A stretch of 45,274 nt of DNA from Chloroflexota bacterium (GTDB lineage Bacteria > Chloroflexota > Limnocylindria > Limnocylindrales > CSP1-4): positions 1-45,274 of the forward strand of contig JADGQI010000099.1 in the NCBI GenBank assembly GCA_017881905.1, written 5' to 3'. Shown here one piece after another: positions 1 to 9,627 of the stretch (the first letter of the stretch is position 1; every line of letters begins with the position of its first letter). The notes under the pieces are model-generated. The model was not told the DNA's origin. It saw nothing but the letters and a program-made list of their open reading frames with translations, and ran no database searches. The position numbers were made by a program, and so were the translations under genes.

Positions 1-2
1 CC

Positions 3-101
3 ACGCTCGAGGAGCTCGGCACGGTCCGGGGTCCGGCGCTCCTGTCGCTGGCGGTCCGCCTCGGCTCGACGCGCCTCATCGACAACGAACCCCTCGGCTG
101 A
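3..101 (+). CDS. panC: C-terminal end of pantothenate synthetase (truncated at window start)
   Basis: Frame ending at TGA 99-101 reads TLEELGTVRGPALLSLAVRLGSTRLIDNEPLG; the SLAVRxGxTRLIDN ending is typical of PanC C-termini. Confidence 0.65.
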   Translation, partial: TLEELGTVRGPALLSLAVRLGSTRLIDNEPLG

Positions 102-107
102 GGGCCG

Positions 108-1145
108 CTACCCCTCGTCCCGCAGCCCGGCGTCGCCGCCGGTCCGCAGCCGGTCGTCGGTCAGGACCGAACGGAGCCGGACCTCGGCCGCTCGTCGATC
201 GGCAGGTTCGAGCTGGAGGCGATCGAGACCGAGGAGCGCCGCACCGAGGACCGGCGGGGCGTCGAGTCGCTGGACCATCGCGCCCGGAGCGACCCTGGCG
301 ATACCGGACCGGATCCGCGTGAAGAACGGCTCGAACGTCGTCCGGAAGACACCGCCCGACAGCACGACCGGGACATCGCGGCGGGTCAGGTGCAGGCGAC
401 GGATGATCGCTCGTGCCCAGGCGACGACCTCGTCGGCCAGGGCGTCGATGATCGCGGTCGAGACGGCGTCCCCATCGGCCGCGGCCGCGAAGACGAGCGG
501 GGTCAGCTCGCGAAGGCGGTCCGGGTCGAGCCGTCCCGAGTACAGCTCGAGCGTCAGGTCGTCGGGCCGGCGCAGGCCGAAGTGGGCGGGAACGCGCCCC
601 TCGAGGCTGGTTCGCGGCCCGCGACCGTCACGGCCCCGGATCGCGGCCGCCAGGGCGGCCGTCCCGACATCGCCGCCGCCGCCGCGATCGCCGGAGTACT
701 CACCGACGCCGGCGAAGCGGACCGTCCGGCCCGTCGGACCGACCCCCAGCCCGTTGATCCCGGCACCGCAGACGACGACGACGCCCCACGGGCGATCGCT
801 CCCGGCCCGCAGCGCGGCGTGGGTGTCGTTGAGGACGACGACCCCGTCGACCAGCGTCCGTTCGATGAGCGCTCGCTGGAGCAGCCGCATGTCGGCCGGG
901 AGGTCTGCGCCCGCCAGGGTGAAGATGCCGACGCGCGCCACCGGCCGCAGGTCGGGGTCGGCACCGGCATGACGGAGCACGTGTCCGACGGTCGTCTCGA
1001 GGGCATCGAGTCCAGGCCCGAGGCCGACGGCTTGGTGGGAGACCGTCGGGCCCCGCATCGCCCCGAGGAGCGTCCCGTCCTCGGCCACGAGCGCGATGTC
1101 GGCCTTGGAGTTGCCCCCGTCGACGGCCAGGATCGCCGCCGTCAC
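108..1145 (-). CDS. BadF/BadG/BcrA/BcrD ATPase family kinase (N-acetylglucosamine kinase-like)
   Basis: N-term ILAVDGGNSKADIALV phosphate-binding motif, VVVVCGAGINGLG, VVLSGGVF; located in a sugar-uptake locus. Confidence 0.85.
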   Translation of the reverse strand: MTAAILAVDGGNSKADIALVAEDGTLLGAMRGPTVSHQAVGLGPGLDALETTVGHVLRHAGADPDLRPVARVGIFTLAGADLPADMRLLQRALIERTLVDGVVVLNDTHAALRAGSDRPWGVVVVCGAGINGLGVGPTGRTVRFAGVGEYSGDRGGGGDVGTAALAAAIRGRDGRGPRTSLEGRVPAHFGLRRPDDLTLELYSGRLDPDRLRELTPLVFAAAADGDAVSTAIIDALADEVVAWARAIIRRLHLTRRDVPVVLSGGVFRTTFEPFFTRIRSGIARVAPGAMVQRLDAPPVLGAALLGLDRLQLEPADRRAAEVRLRSVLTDDRLRTGGDAGLRDEG

Positions 1146-3214
1146 GTGCGCCCCAGCCAGCCGACGATGGCGAAGCCCCGGGGCGGCAGCTCGAGCGCGA
1201 CCGTGATGTCCCCCGCGGGCGCACGGTTCGGCTCGAGCAACTCGATCCCGGTCGACCGGAAGCGGCGGACGGCGGCGGCATCATCGGGCAGCCGCAGGGT
1301 CACCCGAAGGCCCGCGTCCCCGTGGTTCGTGAGCACCGCCAGCCCACCGGACGGCCCGCGGAGCGTCCCACAGGTCACCTCCGGATGGTCGACCGAGGCC
1401 GGCTCGCGGATGCCGGCCTCGGCCAGCAGCCCGGCGTACAGTCCCCAGCTCCGGTCGAGCGCGTCGTGCGCATCGGGCCGAGCCGCGAGGAGTAGCTCGA
1501 CGGGCGCGGCGCAGGTCACGACGAGCCCCGACCCGCGGCGGGCGACCACCAGCCCGGGGCCGCCGTCCGCATCGAGCGCCACGATCTCGCCGTCGTCGAT
1601 CGCCAGCCGCGCCCAGCGGGTCGCCAGCGATCCGTCGCCGTCGGGCAGGGTCAGCTCGTCCCCCGCCGCGAACGGACCCCACGGCCGGACGAACCGGAGC
1701 GTGCCGGGGCGGTTCGCCGGGGCGCGGTCGGCGAGATGGCAGCCGGCCAGCGGTCCCATCTCGGGCAGCGCCGCATCGGCGGCCATCGACAGCCAGAGCG
1801 ACCCGCCGCGCCCGAAGTGGGCCTCCGCGCCGTGCCAGAAGCTCGTTCGTACGTGGAGGAGCGACGAGGTGGTGGACGTGAGCGGCGCCGGGACGATGAC
1901 CAGCGGGACGACCGGCCAGACATCGTCCAGCGATTCGCGCGCGAACCCCGCCGACGCACCGGCCCTCGCCGCGAGGACGAACGCATTGAGCCAGCCACGC
2001 ACGAGCGGGAGGTGGTCCCGCTGCGGTGCCCAGGCCATCTCGGCCGGGGCATAGTGTCCAGCGGGGGCGTCGGTCAGGCCGAACCCCGCCGGGTCGTAGG
2101 CGCGCACGTACTCGTGCGGGACCGGGATGGCGGAGCAGGCGACTGGTCCGTCGCCGGCAAGGCCGTCGAGGTCGTCGGACAGGACGGACTGGGTCGCGGC
2201 GAGCTCCTGGAGGACCCGACCGCGCGGTCGCAGGCCGCCGAGGTGGTCGGTCACGCCGAACTGGGTCTCGTGCGGCTGCCGGACGTACGGCGCTCGGCGA
2301 GCCGCCGCGGGCTCGGCATCGGTCCAGCACCAGGCCAGGAACCCGATCGCCCCGCGACCGAAGCTCGACCAGCTCAGCAGCCGGTCGTAGTCGGCGCCGA
2401 GCTCCGGATCGAACTGGGCCGACGAGACGCCGTACTCGTGGAGCATGACCGGGCGTCCCGCGCCGGCCGCCAGCGCCGTCTCGAAGGCCGCGGCCTGGGT
2501 CATCCGTCGACTGAGCAGGCTGTCGGGGACCAGGTCGGGGCTGTAGGTCGGGTACGGATGGACGGTCGCGAAGTCGAGCTGGTCGGCCACGACGTCGGCC
2601 CGGAACGGCCCGACCCCGATCTCCTGGCTGGCGGTGCCGATCGTGATCAGGTGGGTCGGGTCGACCGATCGGAGCGACGCGGCAAGGGCGGTCGTCCAGC
2701 CTCGCGCCTCGTCGTCCGTCGTGTCCGTGAACAGCCACAGGGGCGGCTCGTCCGTCAGGTCCCAGGCCAGGATCGCCGGGTCGTCCCGCCAGCGTCGACC
2801 AAGCTCGGCGACGTGCGCGGCCTGCCGATCGACGAGGCCCGGATCGCGGTGCGGGTGGCGTCCCGCTCGCCACGGGACGTCCCAGTAGGCATCGCCGACC
2901 TCGCCGCCGATGAAGAACGTCGGGTGGAGGAGCAGCCCATGTCGCCGGGCGGACGCGAGGATCTCGTCGAGGGCGGCGAGGTGATCCGCGTCGAACTGCC
3001 CCTCCGCCGGTTCGAGTGCCGCCCACAGGAGGTCGATCCGGACCGTATCGAGCCCGGCCGCGGCCATCGCCGCGAACGCCCGGTCGAACGCCGCCGGTCC
3101 CACTCGCCACGGCCAATCGGGCCCCTCGACCGGGACGAAGTGGGCGCCGACCGGGACGATCGACCGCCCGTCGCGCTGGAGGTAATGCCGGCCGCGGCCG
3201 ACCACCGCACTCAT
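1142..3214 (-). CDS. Glycoside hydrolase, clan GH-A (GH5/cellulase-like TIM barrel)
   Basis: 690 aa; barrel motifs VRIDLLWAALEP, ILAWDLTDEPP (acid/base E), VMLHEYGVS (nucleophile E). Confidence 0.75.
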   Translation of the reverse strand: MSAVVGRGRHYLQRDGRSIVPVGAHFVPVEGPDWPWRVGPAAFDRAFAAMAAAGLDTVRIDLLWAALEPAEGQFDADHLAALDEILASARRHGLLLHPTFFIGGEVGDAYWDVPWRAGRHPHRDPGLVDRQAAHVAELGRRWRDDPAILAWDLTDEPPLWLFTDTTDDEARGWTTALAASLRSVDPTHLITIGTASQEIGVGPFRADVVADQLDFATVHPYPTYSPDLVPDSLLSRRMTQAAAFETALAAGAGRPVMLHEYGVSSAQFDPELGADYDRLLSWSSFGRGAIGFLAWCWTDAEPAAARRAPYVRQPHETQFGVTDHLGGLRPRGRVLQELAATQSVLSDDLDGLAGDGPVACSAIPVPHEYVRAYDPAGFGLTDAPAGHYAPAEMAWAPQRDHLPLVRGWLNAFVLAARAGASAGFARESLDDVWPVVPLVIVPAPLTSTTSSLLHVRTSFWHGAEAHFGRGGSLWLSMAADAALPEMGPLAGCHLADRAPANRPGTLRFVRPWGPFAAGDELTLPDGDGSLATRWARLAIDDGEIVALDADGGPGLVVARRGSGLVVTCAAPVELLLAARPDAHDALDRSWGLYAGLLAEAGIREPASVDHPEVTCGTLRGPSGGLAVLTNHGDAGLRVTLRLPDDAAAVRRFRSTGIELLEPNRAPAGDITVALELPPRGFAIVGWLGRT

Positions 3215-4296
3215 TCGCGTGTCGTGACCTTGGAGGCCTGTTTGAACTCGCCCGGCCGTCGCCCTCGCTCGATCGCCAGCTCGCGGGCGAGCAGCTGGAA
3301 CGGGATCATCGCGACCGCAGGCGCAAGGCGTCGGTCGACGGGACCGATCGCGATCGATGCGGCGGCGCCGACGGAGCCCGGTTCGCGACCGACCACGACG
3401 ACCGAGGCAGGGCCGGTCGACAGCTCCGCCGCGAACGACCGATCGATCGCGTCGGTCGCGACCTCCAGGGTCACGAACGCGACCGCCAGCGACGGGTCGA
3501 TGAGCTCGAGCGGACCATGGCGGAAGTCTGCGGCCACCAGCGCCTCGGCGGAGGCCCCGGCGACCTCCTTGATGGTCAGGGCGGCCATGTCCGCGGTCGT
3601 TCGCGCGGTCCCGCGGCCGAGGATGACCAGGTACGGTCGGGCCGTCGCCCAGCGGACCATCGTCGCGATCACCGTCGCCCGCTCGGCGAGCAGCGCCTCG
3701 GCCGCCGTCGCGGCTCCATCGACGTCGGCACCGACGGCTCGGACGACGTCGTCGACATCCGTCTCAGCGAGGGCGAAGACCCGGGCGACCGCGTCGAGCG
3801 CCACCAGGGACCCCGCGAACGTCATCGTCGATGGACCGAGCTCGTCGCCGACCGCCGTGTCGAAGGCGACGTCGGCTCCGGCCGCGAGGGGGTTGTCGGT
3901 CCCGTTGGTGATGGCCACGACGAACGGCCGATCCGGTCGCCGGGCGAGGTCCTCGAGCAGTCGGACGATCTCGACGCTCCGTCCGGACTGGCTGACCACG
4001 ACGAGCGTCGTCCGGCCGTCGAGGCTCGCCGACTGGAAGTGGAGCAGCTCCGCGGCGTTGACCAGGCTCGTCCGCGATCCGCTCTCCGCGAGCATCGTCA
4101 CGGGCACGTGGCAGGCGTCGTACGAGCTGCCCATCCCGGTCATCACGATCGTCCCGGCTCGAGGCCGCCGGGCCAGGTCGACCAGCCGGTCCGCCTGGCC
4201 GGCCAGCGCTCGGTACGCCCGGCGCATCGCCTCGGGCTGGCCGCCGATCTCGGTCAGGAATCGGTCGCCGCCGGCGAGCGCCGCCCGCTCGCTCAC
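3211..4296 (-). CDS. SIS-domain protein (GlmS C-terminal/AgaS-like sugar isomerase or deaminase)
   Basis: GTG start at 4296 overlaps the stop of the upstream permease; GMGSSYDACH, VVSQSGRSVEIV, TIKEVAGASAEAL, DFRHGPLELID motifs; 361 aa. Confidence 0.88.
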   Translation of the reverse strand: MSERAALAGGDRFLTEIGGQPEAMRRAYRALAGQADRLVDLARRPRAGTIVMTGMGSSYDACHVPVTMLAESGSRTSLVNAAELLHFQSASLDGRTTLVVVSQSGRSVEIVRLLEDLARRPDRPFVVAITNGTDNPLAAGADVAFDTAVGDELGPSTMTFAGSLVALDAVARVFALAETDVDDVVRAVGADVDGAATAAEALLAERATVIATMVRWATARPYLVILGRGTARTTADMAALTIKEVAGASAEALVAADFRHGPLELIDPSLAVAFVTLEVATDAIDRSFAAELSTGPASVVVVGREPGSVGAAASIAIGPVDRRLAPAVAMIPFQLLARELAIERGRRPGEFKQASKVTTRE

Positions 4297-5141
4297 CCGC
4301 CGTCCTTGACCGCTCCGGCGGTCAGACCCTCGATGAACCGGCGCTGCATGAGCAGGAAGATGATGATCATCGGCGCCGCGGTCACGATCGTCCCGGCCAT
4401 CGTGGTCCCCCAGTCGGAGTTGTTCCGGCGGGCCAGCAGGGCGAGCCCCAGCGGCAGCGTCCGCATGTCCTCCGAGCTGGTCACGATCAGCGGCCAGAGG
4501 AAGTCGTTCCAGGCCCCCAGGAAGGTGAAGATCGCCAGGGTAGCCATCCCCGGGACGGCGAGCGGGAAGACGATCGAGCGAAGGACCCGGATCTCGGACG
4601 CACCGTCCATCCGGGCGGACTCGAGGATCTCGTCCGGGATCGAGCGCAGGAAGCCCCGCATCAGGAAGATCCCGAAGACCGATACGGCACTCGGCGCGAT
4701 CAGCCCGAAGTACGTGTCGGCGCCGAGCGGCGGGATCGCCTTGTGGAGCTCGACCATCATCTTGAACAGCGGGATGAGGTTGACCTGGAACGGGACCATC
4801 AGGGTCAGCAGCAGCAGGAAGAAGATCGCGTCGCGACCCGGGAACTTGAGCTTGGCGAAGGCGTACGCCGCTGCGGTCCCGAAGAACACGTTGAGCACGA
4901 CGATCGTGCCGGTCACGATCGTGCTGTTCAGGAAGTACCTGGGGAACGGGATCAGCGTGGTGATGTTCCGGTAGTTGTCGGCGGTGAACGGGTCGGGCAG
5001 GAACCGCGGCGGGTAGGCGAACACGTCGCCGGGCAGCTTGAACGAGGTCGACAGGGCCCACAGGAACGGCACGATCATCAGGAACGACGCGAGGAGCAGG
5101 AACCCGCTCTTGGCGACCCGGTTGCGCCTCCTCGATCGCAT
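4293..5141 (-). CDS. Carbohydrate ABC transporter permease (MalG-type)
   Basis: 282 aa, multiple TM segments, EAA-like loop ESARMDGASEIRVLRSIVFPLAVP. Confidence 0.92.
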   Translation of the reverse strand: MRSRRRNRVAKSGFLLLASFLMIVPFLWALSTSFKLPGDVFAYPPRFLPDPFTADNYRNITTLIPFPRYFLNSTIVTGTIVVLNVFFGTAAAYAFAKLKFPGRDAIFFLLLLTLMVPFQVNLIPLFKMMVELHKAIPPLGADTYFGLIAPSAVSVFGIFLMRGFLRSIPDEILESARMDGASEIRVLRSIVFPLAVPGMATLAIFTFLGAWNDFLWPLIVTSSEDMRTLPLGLALLARRNNSDWGTTMAGTIVTAAPMIIIFLLMQRRFIEGLTAGAVKDGG

Positions 5142-5149
5142 CGCCGGCC

Positions 5150-6022
5150 TCAGTCTCGCGCCTCGCCCAGCCGGAGCTGGGCGTAGCTGAGGACGGCCAG
5201 GAAGACCAGCAGGATGTAGGCGACCGCCGAGGCGCCGCCGATATCGAGCTTGTTGAAGCGGTCGACCAGGTCGAACACGATCGTCCGGGTGGCCTGGATC
5301 GGACCGCCGTTGGTCATGACGAAGACCTGGTCGAAGGTCTGGAAGCTGCCGATGATGCCGATCACGTAGACGAACACGATCGTCGGGCGGATGCCCGGCA
5401 GGGTCACCCAGCGGAACTTCGCCCAGCGACCGGCGCCATCCACCGTCGCCGCTTCGTAATACTCCTTCGGGACGGCCTGGAGGGCCGCCAGGAAGACGAC
5501 GGTCTCGAAACCGAAGCCCTGCCAGATGGCCGTGACGACGACCGCCGGTAGTGCCAGGGTCGGATCGTTGAGCCAGTCATGGCCGGGCAGCCCGAAGGTG
5601 GCCGCGACCGCGTTGATGACCCCGTTGTCGGCGTACATCAGCTTCCAGATCGTCGCCACGACGATGAGCGAGGTCATCGTCGGCAGGAAGAACGACGTCC
5701 GGAAGAGCGCCCGGAGGCGGAGCTTGTCGTTGAGCAGGATGGCCGAGCCGAGTCCGAGGAGCGGCCCGATCGCCATCCCCATCACGACGAAGAAGATGGT
5801 GTTCTGGAACGACCGCTGGAAGCGCGGGTTGGTCAGGACGTCGACGTAGTTCTGGAGCCCGACGAACTGTGGCGGCTTGATGCCGTTGTAGTGGGTCAGG
5901 CTCCAGTATCCGGACACGATCATCGGGATGACCAGGAACACGATCGTCACGATGAGCGCCGGGGCGATCAGCAGGTAGCCTGCCGACGACCCGCGGAATC
6001 GCCGGGCGATCTTCGCGCTCAC
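5150..6022 (-). CDS. Carbohydrate ABC transporter permease (MalF/UgpA-type)
   Basis: 290 aa, multi-TM, EAATVDGAGRWAKFRWVTLPGIRPT loop. Confidence 0.92.
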   Translation of the reverse strand: MSAKIARRFRGSSAGYLLIAPALIVTIVFLVIPMIVSGYWSLTHYNGIKPPQFVGLQNYVDVLTNPRFQRSFQNTIFFVVMGMAIGPLLGLGSAILLNDKLRLRALFRTSFFLPTMTSLIVVATIWKLMYADNGVINAVAATFGLPGHDWLNDPTLALPAVVVTAIWQGFGFETVVFLAALQAVPKEYYEAATVDGAGRWAKFRWVTLPGIRPTIVFVYVIGIIGSFQTFDQVFVMTNGGPIQATRTIVFDLVDRFNKLDIGGASAVAYILLVFLAVLSYAQLRLGEARD

Positions 6023-6058
6023 GGTCGGATCGGGCCTCCGGTCATCGCACCTGCGCGA

Positions 6059-7429
6059 TCACTTCGCGAGCAGGGTGTTCGTCTCGTTGACCGCGTCGTC
6101 GAGGGCTTTCTGGACCTCGGCCTTGCCGAGCAGCGCCTTCTGCATGGCGTCGGCGATGGCGACGTCGATATCGTCCCACGCCCCGACGTAGGGGAAGGGG
6201 CGCGAGGTCTTCATCGACTCGAGGAAGACGCCGAACGGCGCCTGGTTCCCGAAATACGCATCCGGCTTGGTCAGCTCCGGGCTCTGGAGCGCGGCGGTGG
6301 TCGCCGGTGCGGCACCGGCGTAGGTGAAGACGCCGGTCTGCTGGTCTGGCCGGAGCAGGTACTGGGCGAGCAGCCAGGCGGCGTCCTTGTGCTCGGCCTG
6401 GACCGGGATGCCGAGGCCGGTCCCACCCAGATAGCTCCCGGGCTGCTTCGAGAACGGTGCGGTGGCCACCGCCCACTTGCCGGACTGCTCGGGCACGCCG
6501 CTCTTCAGCAGACCCATGTAATACGGCCCGTCCTGGAACATCGCGACCTCCCCGGACTTGATCGCCGGGGTCAGGTCGCCCTGGGAGTCGGCCCAGTACT
6601 TGCCGCTCCCGTCGTCCAGGATCGCCTTCTGGATATCGACCGCGGCGACACCCTCGGGCGAGTTGAAGACGGCCTTGGTGTTGTCCTCGTTGAGCAGCGA
6701 GCCACCGTCCTGGTAGAGGTACTGGGAGAAGTGGAAGCTGTTCGGACGGATCGCGGTGAGGTACTTGTCCGGCTTGCCGCCCGGCTTGGACGACTCGGCC
6801 AGGGCCTTCGCGGCCGCCCGGAACTCGTCCCAGTTCGTCGGCACCGCGATGCCCTTCTGGTCGAACAGGTCCTTCCGGTAGTACAGCGCGTACGTGTCGA
6901 AGTCGTACAGCATCGAGACCATCTGGTCGCCGTAGGTCATCGCGTCGAGGGCGCCAGGGGTGTACTGGTCCTTGATCGGGGTCCCGTTGAGCATCCCGCC
7001 TGAGATCGAGGTCAGGTCATCGAGCGCGCCGTTCGCGGCGAGGGTCGGGATCCAGGTCATGTCGAGGGTCGCGAGGTCGGGGACCTCACCGGCCCCGAGG
7101 CCGGTCTTGAACTTCTCGTTCATCGAGTCCCAGTCGAGCGCCTGGTAGTCGACCGTGATCCACGGGAATTCCTTCTTGAACCCGTCGAGAGCCGGCTTGA
7201 TCGGGGTGGTCTCGCCGTAGTAGTCCCAGACCTTGATGGTGACGGGCGTGGTGTCGTAGCTCGGGGCGGGCGTCGGAGCGATCGAGGCGCCCGCGTCGCT
7301 CGAGGCGGCGGCCGTCGGTGCGGCGGTCGCCGCGCTGCTCGGCGCCGAGGTCGCGGCCGACGACCCGCAGGCGCCGGCGATGATCGCCAGCACCGCAAGT
7401 CCAGCCATCGCCCTGATCCTGGTTGTCAT
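6059..7429 (-). CDS. Extracellular solute-binding protein, sugar ABC transporter (lipoprotein)
   Basis: 456 aa; lipobox AIIAGACGSS; SBP family-1 features (VTIKVWDYYGE, YALYYRKDLFDQKGI). Confidence 0.93.
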   Translation of the reverse strand: MTTRIRAMAGLAVLAIIAGACGSSAATSAPSSAATAAPTAAASSDAGASIAPTPAPSYDTTPVTIKVWDYYGETTPIKPALDGFKKEFPWITVDYQALDWDSMNEKFKTGLGAGEVPDLATLDMTWIPTLAANGALDDLTSISGGMLNGTPIKDQYTPGALDAMTYGDQMVSMLYDFDTYALYYRKDLFDQKGIAVPTNWDEFRAAAKALAESSKPGGKPDKYLTAIRPNSFHFSQYLYQDGGSLLNEDNTKAVFNSPEGVAAVDIQKAILDDGSGKYWADSQGDLTPAIKSGEVAMFQDGPYYMGLLKSGVPEQSGKWAVATAPFSKQPGSYLGGTGLGIPVQAEHKDAAWLLAQYLLRPDQQTGVFTYAGAAPATTAALQSPELTKPDAYFGNQAPFGVFLESMKTSRPFPYVGAWDDIDVAIADAMQKALLGKAEVQKALDDAVNETNTLLAK

Positions 7430-7477
7430 CGTGCCTGTCCTCCTCCTATCGAACGACCTGGGGATGGTTCGGGGCGG

Positions 7478-8248
7478 TCACCTGACCGCCGACAGCAGGG
7501 CCTGTTCGGATCGAACGACCACGCGTTCGACGTAGTAGCGGGTCCGGTCACCGCGGATGTGCGACCGCCCGTACTCGATCGGCACGTCGTGCTCGCCGTA
7601 GGCGATGCTCTCGACCAGCAGAGCCGGCCGGTGCGGGTCCTGTCCGAGCAGGTCCGCGACCCGGCGGGACGGGTGGACCGGCTCGAGCCACTCGCGGGCT
7701 CGGACGATCCGCGTGCCGTAGCGGGTCGTCAGCAGCTCGTACAGCGAGCTGTGCTCGAGATCGGCCGCCAGCAGGCCGGGGAAGCGATCGGCCGGCAGGT
7801 GGACGCCCTCGAGCAACAGCGGCTCGCCGGCGCTGATCCGGAGCCGCTCGACGAACAGCGTCGGGGCACCGACCTTGAGATCGAGCGCCTCGGCCACGCC
7901 TTCTCCGGCGGGCTGTCGGCGAGCCACCAGGAGCCGCGTCTCGGGATCGAGACCGCGAACCTGCATCTCCTCGGTGAAGCTCATCGAGCCGCCGAGGTCC
8001 AGCTCGATCGGTGGCGCGGTGGCGAACGTGCCACGCCCGCGGGTCCGCTCGAGCCGGTGCTCGCGGGACAGCTCGCTCAAGGCGCGGCGGACCGTGATCA
8101 GGCTGCACCCGTAGCGTGCCGCGAGATCGCGCTCGGTCGGGAGTCGGTCCCCCGGCCGCCACTCGCCGGCGTCGAGGGATGCTCGCAGGTCGACGTAGAC
8201 CTGATGATGGAGCGGCACGGGCCCGGACTCGAGCCGGAATCTCGCCAT
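7478..8248 (-). CDS. GntR-family (HutC/UTRA) transcriptional regulator
   Basis: wHTH GDRLPTERDLAARYGCSLITVRRALSEL plus UTRA domain; start chosen at ATG 8248 (MARFRLESG) rather than 8305, because the longer ORF covers the AT-rich dyad. Confidence 0.9.
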   Translation of the reverse strand: MARFRLESGPVPLHHQVYVDLRASLDAGEWRPGDRLPTERDLAARYGCSLITVRRALSELSREHRLERTRGRGTFATAPPIELDLGGSMSFTEEMQVRGLDPETRLLVARRQPAGEGVAEALDLKVGAPTLFVERLRISAGEPLLLEGVHLPADRFPGLLAADLEHSSLYELLTTRYGTRIVRAREWLEPVHPSRRVADLLGQDPHRPALLVESIAYGEHDVPIEYGRSHIRGDRTRYYVERVVVRSEQALLSAVR

Positions 8249-8278
8249 CTGCACCCTATCGTCGACGGGCTGGTTGCT

Positions 8279-8292
8279 GATAACGTTATAAC
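8279..8292. promoter_or_regulatory. Candidate GntR operator: palindrome ATAACGTTAT (8280-8289) overlapping GTTATAAC (8285-8292)
   Basis: AT-rich perfect palindrome in a GC-rich genome, between divergent GntR gene and GH4 gene. Confidence 0.6.
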
Positions 8293-8349
8293 GAACCTTG
8301 GCCATGCTGAGGTCCGGTTGTCAAGGGGTTCGTGGAGGGTGGGCACCCG

Positions 8350-9627
8350 ATGGGCCTGAAGGTCGCCGTGGTCGGTGGGGGCAGCACCTACACACCGGAG
8401 CTCGTCCAGGGCATCGCCGACCGGACCACCAGCCTGCCGGTCGATGAGCTGGTCCTGTACGACATCGACCCAGACCGGCTGGCGATCGTCGGCGGGCTGG
8501 CCGAGCGGATCCTGCGGCGGCAGGGTTGGCCGGGACGACTCGTCGTCTCCACGGACCGGACCGACGCCATCGACGGCGCCGCGTTCGTGCTGGTCCAGCT
8601 CCGGGTCGGCGGCCAGGCCGCTCGACTGACCGATGAGACCCTGCCCCACCGGTTCGGCTGCATCGGCCAGGAGACGACGGGTCCGGGCGGGTTCGCCAAG
8701 GCCCTCCGCACCGTCCCGGTCGTGCTGGACCTTGCCGAGGAGGTCGGCCGGCGGAGCGCACCGGACGCCTGGATCGTGGACTTCACCAATCCGGTCGGGA
8801 TCGTCAGCCAGGCTCTCCTCGACGCAGGGCACCGGGCGATCGGGTTGTGCAACGTCGCGATCGGGTTCCAGCGTCGCCTGGCCGTCCGGTTCGGGGTGAC
8901 CCCCGACCGGGTGGCGCTCGAGCACGTCGGGCTCAACCACCTCACGTGGATCCGGGCGGTGCTGGTCGACGGGGTCGATCGGCTGCCCGGCTTGCTTGCC
9001 GACGACGCCGAGGCGACCGGGCTCGCGGAGGACGTCGACTCGCCGGTCGAGTTGCTGCGGGCGCTCGGGGCGATCCCCTCCTACTACCTCCACTACTACT
9101 ACGCCACGGCCGAGGTCCTCGCCGAGCAGCTCGCCGGCGGGACCCGGGCGGAGGATGTCATGGCCATCGAGCGCGAGCTGCTCGATCTGTACCGGGACCC
9201 GACCCTCGATCGGAAGCCGGCACTCCTCGAGGAGCGCGGCGGGGCGTTCTACAGCGAGGCCGCGGCGCAGCTGATCGCGTCGCTCCACGCCGGGACCGGG
9301 GACGTCCAGGTGGTCGATATCCGGAACGACGGGGCGATCCCCGACCTGCCGGATCGTGCGGTGGTCGAGATCCCCGCCCGGATCGACCGCGAGGGAGCCC
9401 ATCCGCTGCCGCTGGCGCCGCTCGCGCCGGAGATCCGCGGACTGGTCCAGGCCGCCAAGGCCTACGAGGAGCTGGCGGTCACCGCGGCGACGACGGGCGA
9501 TCAGCGGGTGGCCCTCCTGGCGCTCGTCGCCAATCCCCTCGTGCCGGACTTCCACGCAGCCGAAGGGCTGCTCGAGGCGATCCTCGAGCGGAACGTCGGG
9601 TACCTCCCGCGGTTCGCCGGATCATGA
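8350..9627 (+). CDS. Glycoside hydrolase family 4 (6-phospho-beta-glucosidase-like)
   Basis: KVAVVGGGSTYTPELVQGI, IVDFTNPVGI, GLCNVAIG, HVGLNHLTW motifs. Confidence 0.93.
   Translation: MGLKVAVVGGGSTYTPELVQGIADRTTSLPVDELVLYDIDPDRLAIVGGLAERILRRQGWPGRLVVSTDRTDAIDGAAFVLVQLRVGGQAARLTDETLPHRFGCIGQETTGPGGFAKALRTVPVVLDLAEEVGRRSAPDAWIVDFTNPVGIVSQALLDAGHRAIGLCNVAIGFQRRLAVRFGVTPDRVALEHVGLNHLTWIRAVLVDGVDRLPGLLADDAEATGLAEDVDSPVELLRALGAIPSYYLHYYYATAEVLAEQLAGGTRAEDVMAIERELLDLYRDPTLDRKPALLEERGGAFYSEAAAQLIASLHAGTGDVQVVDIRNDGAIPDLPDRAVVEIPARIDREGAHPLPLAPLAPEIRGLVQAAKAYEELAVTAATTGDQRVALLALVANPLVPDFHAAEGLLEAILERNVGYLPRFAGS

Noticed and set aside
1736-4309. 857-aa plus-strand ORF
   Set aside because: Antisense shadow of the glycosidase and SIS genes, which have clear family motifs.
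8249-8305. N-terminal extension of GntR (MAKVRYNVISNQPVDDRVQ)
   Set aside because: Would place the likely operator palindrome inside the coding region; the shorter start is in line with GntR family N-termini.
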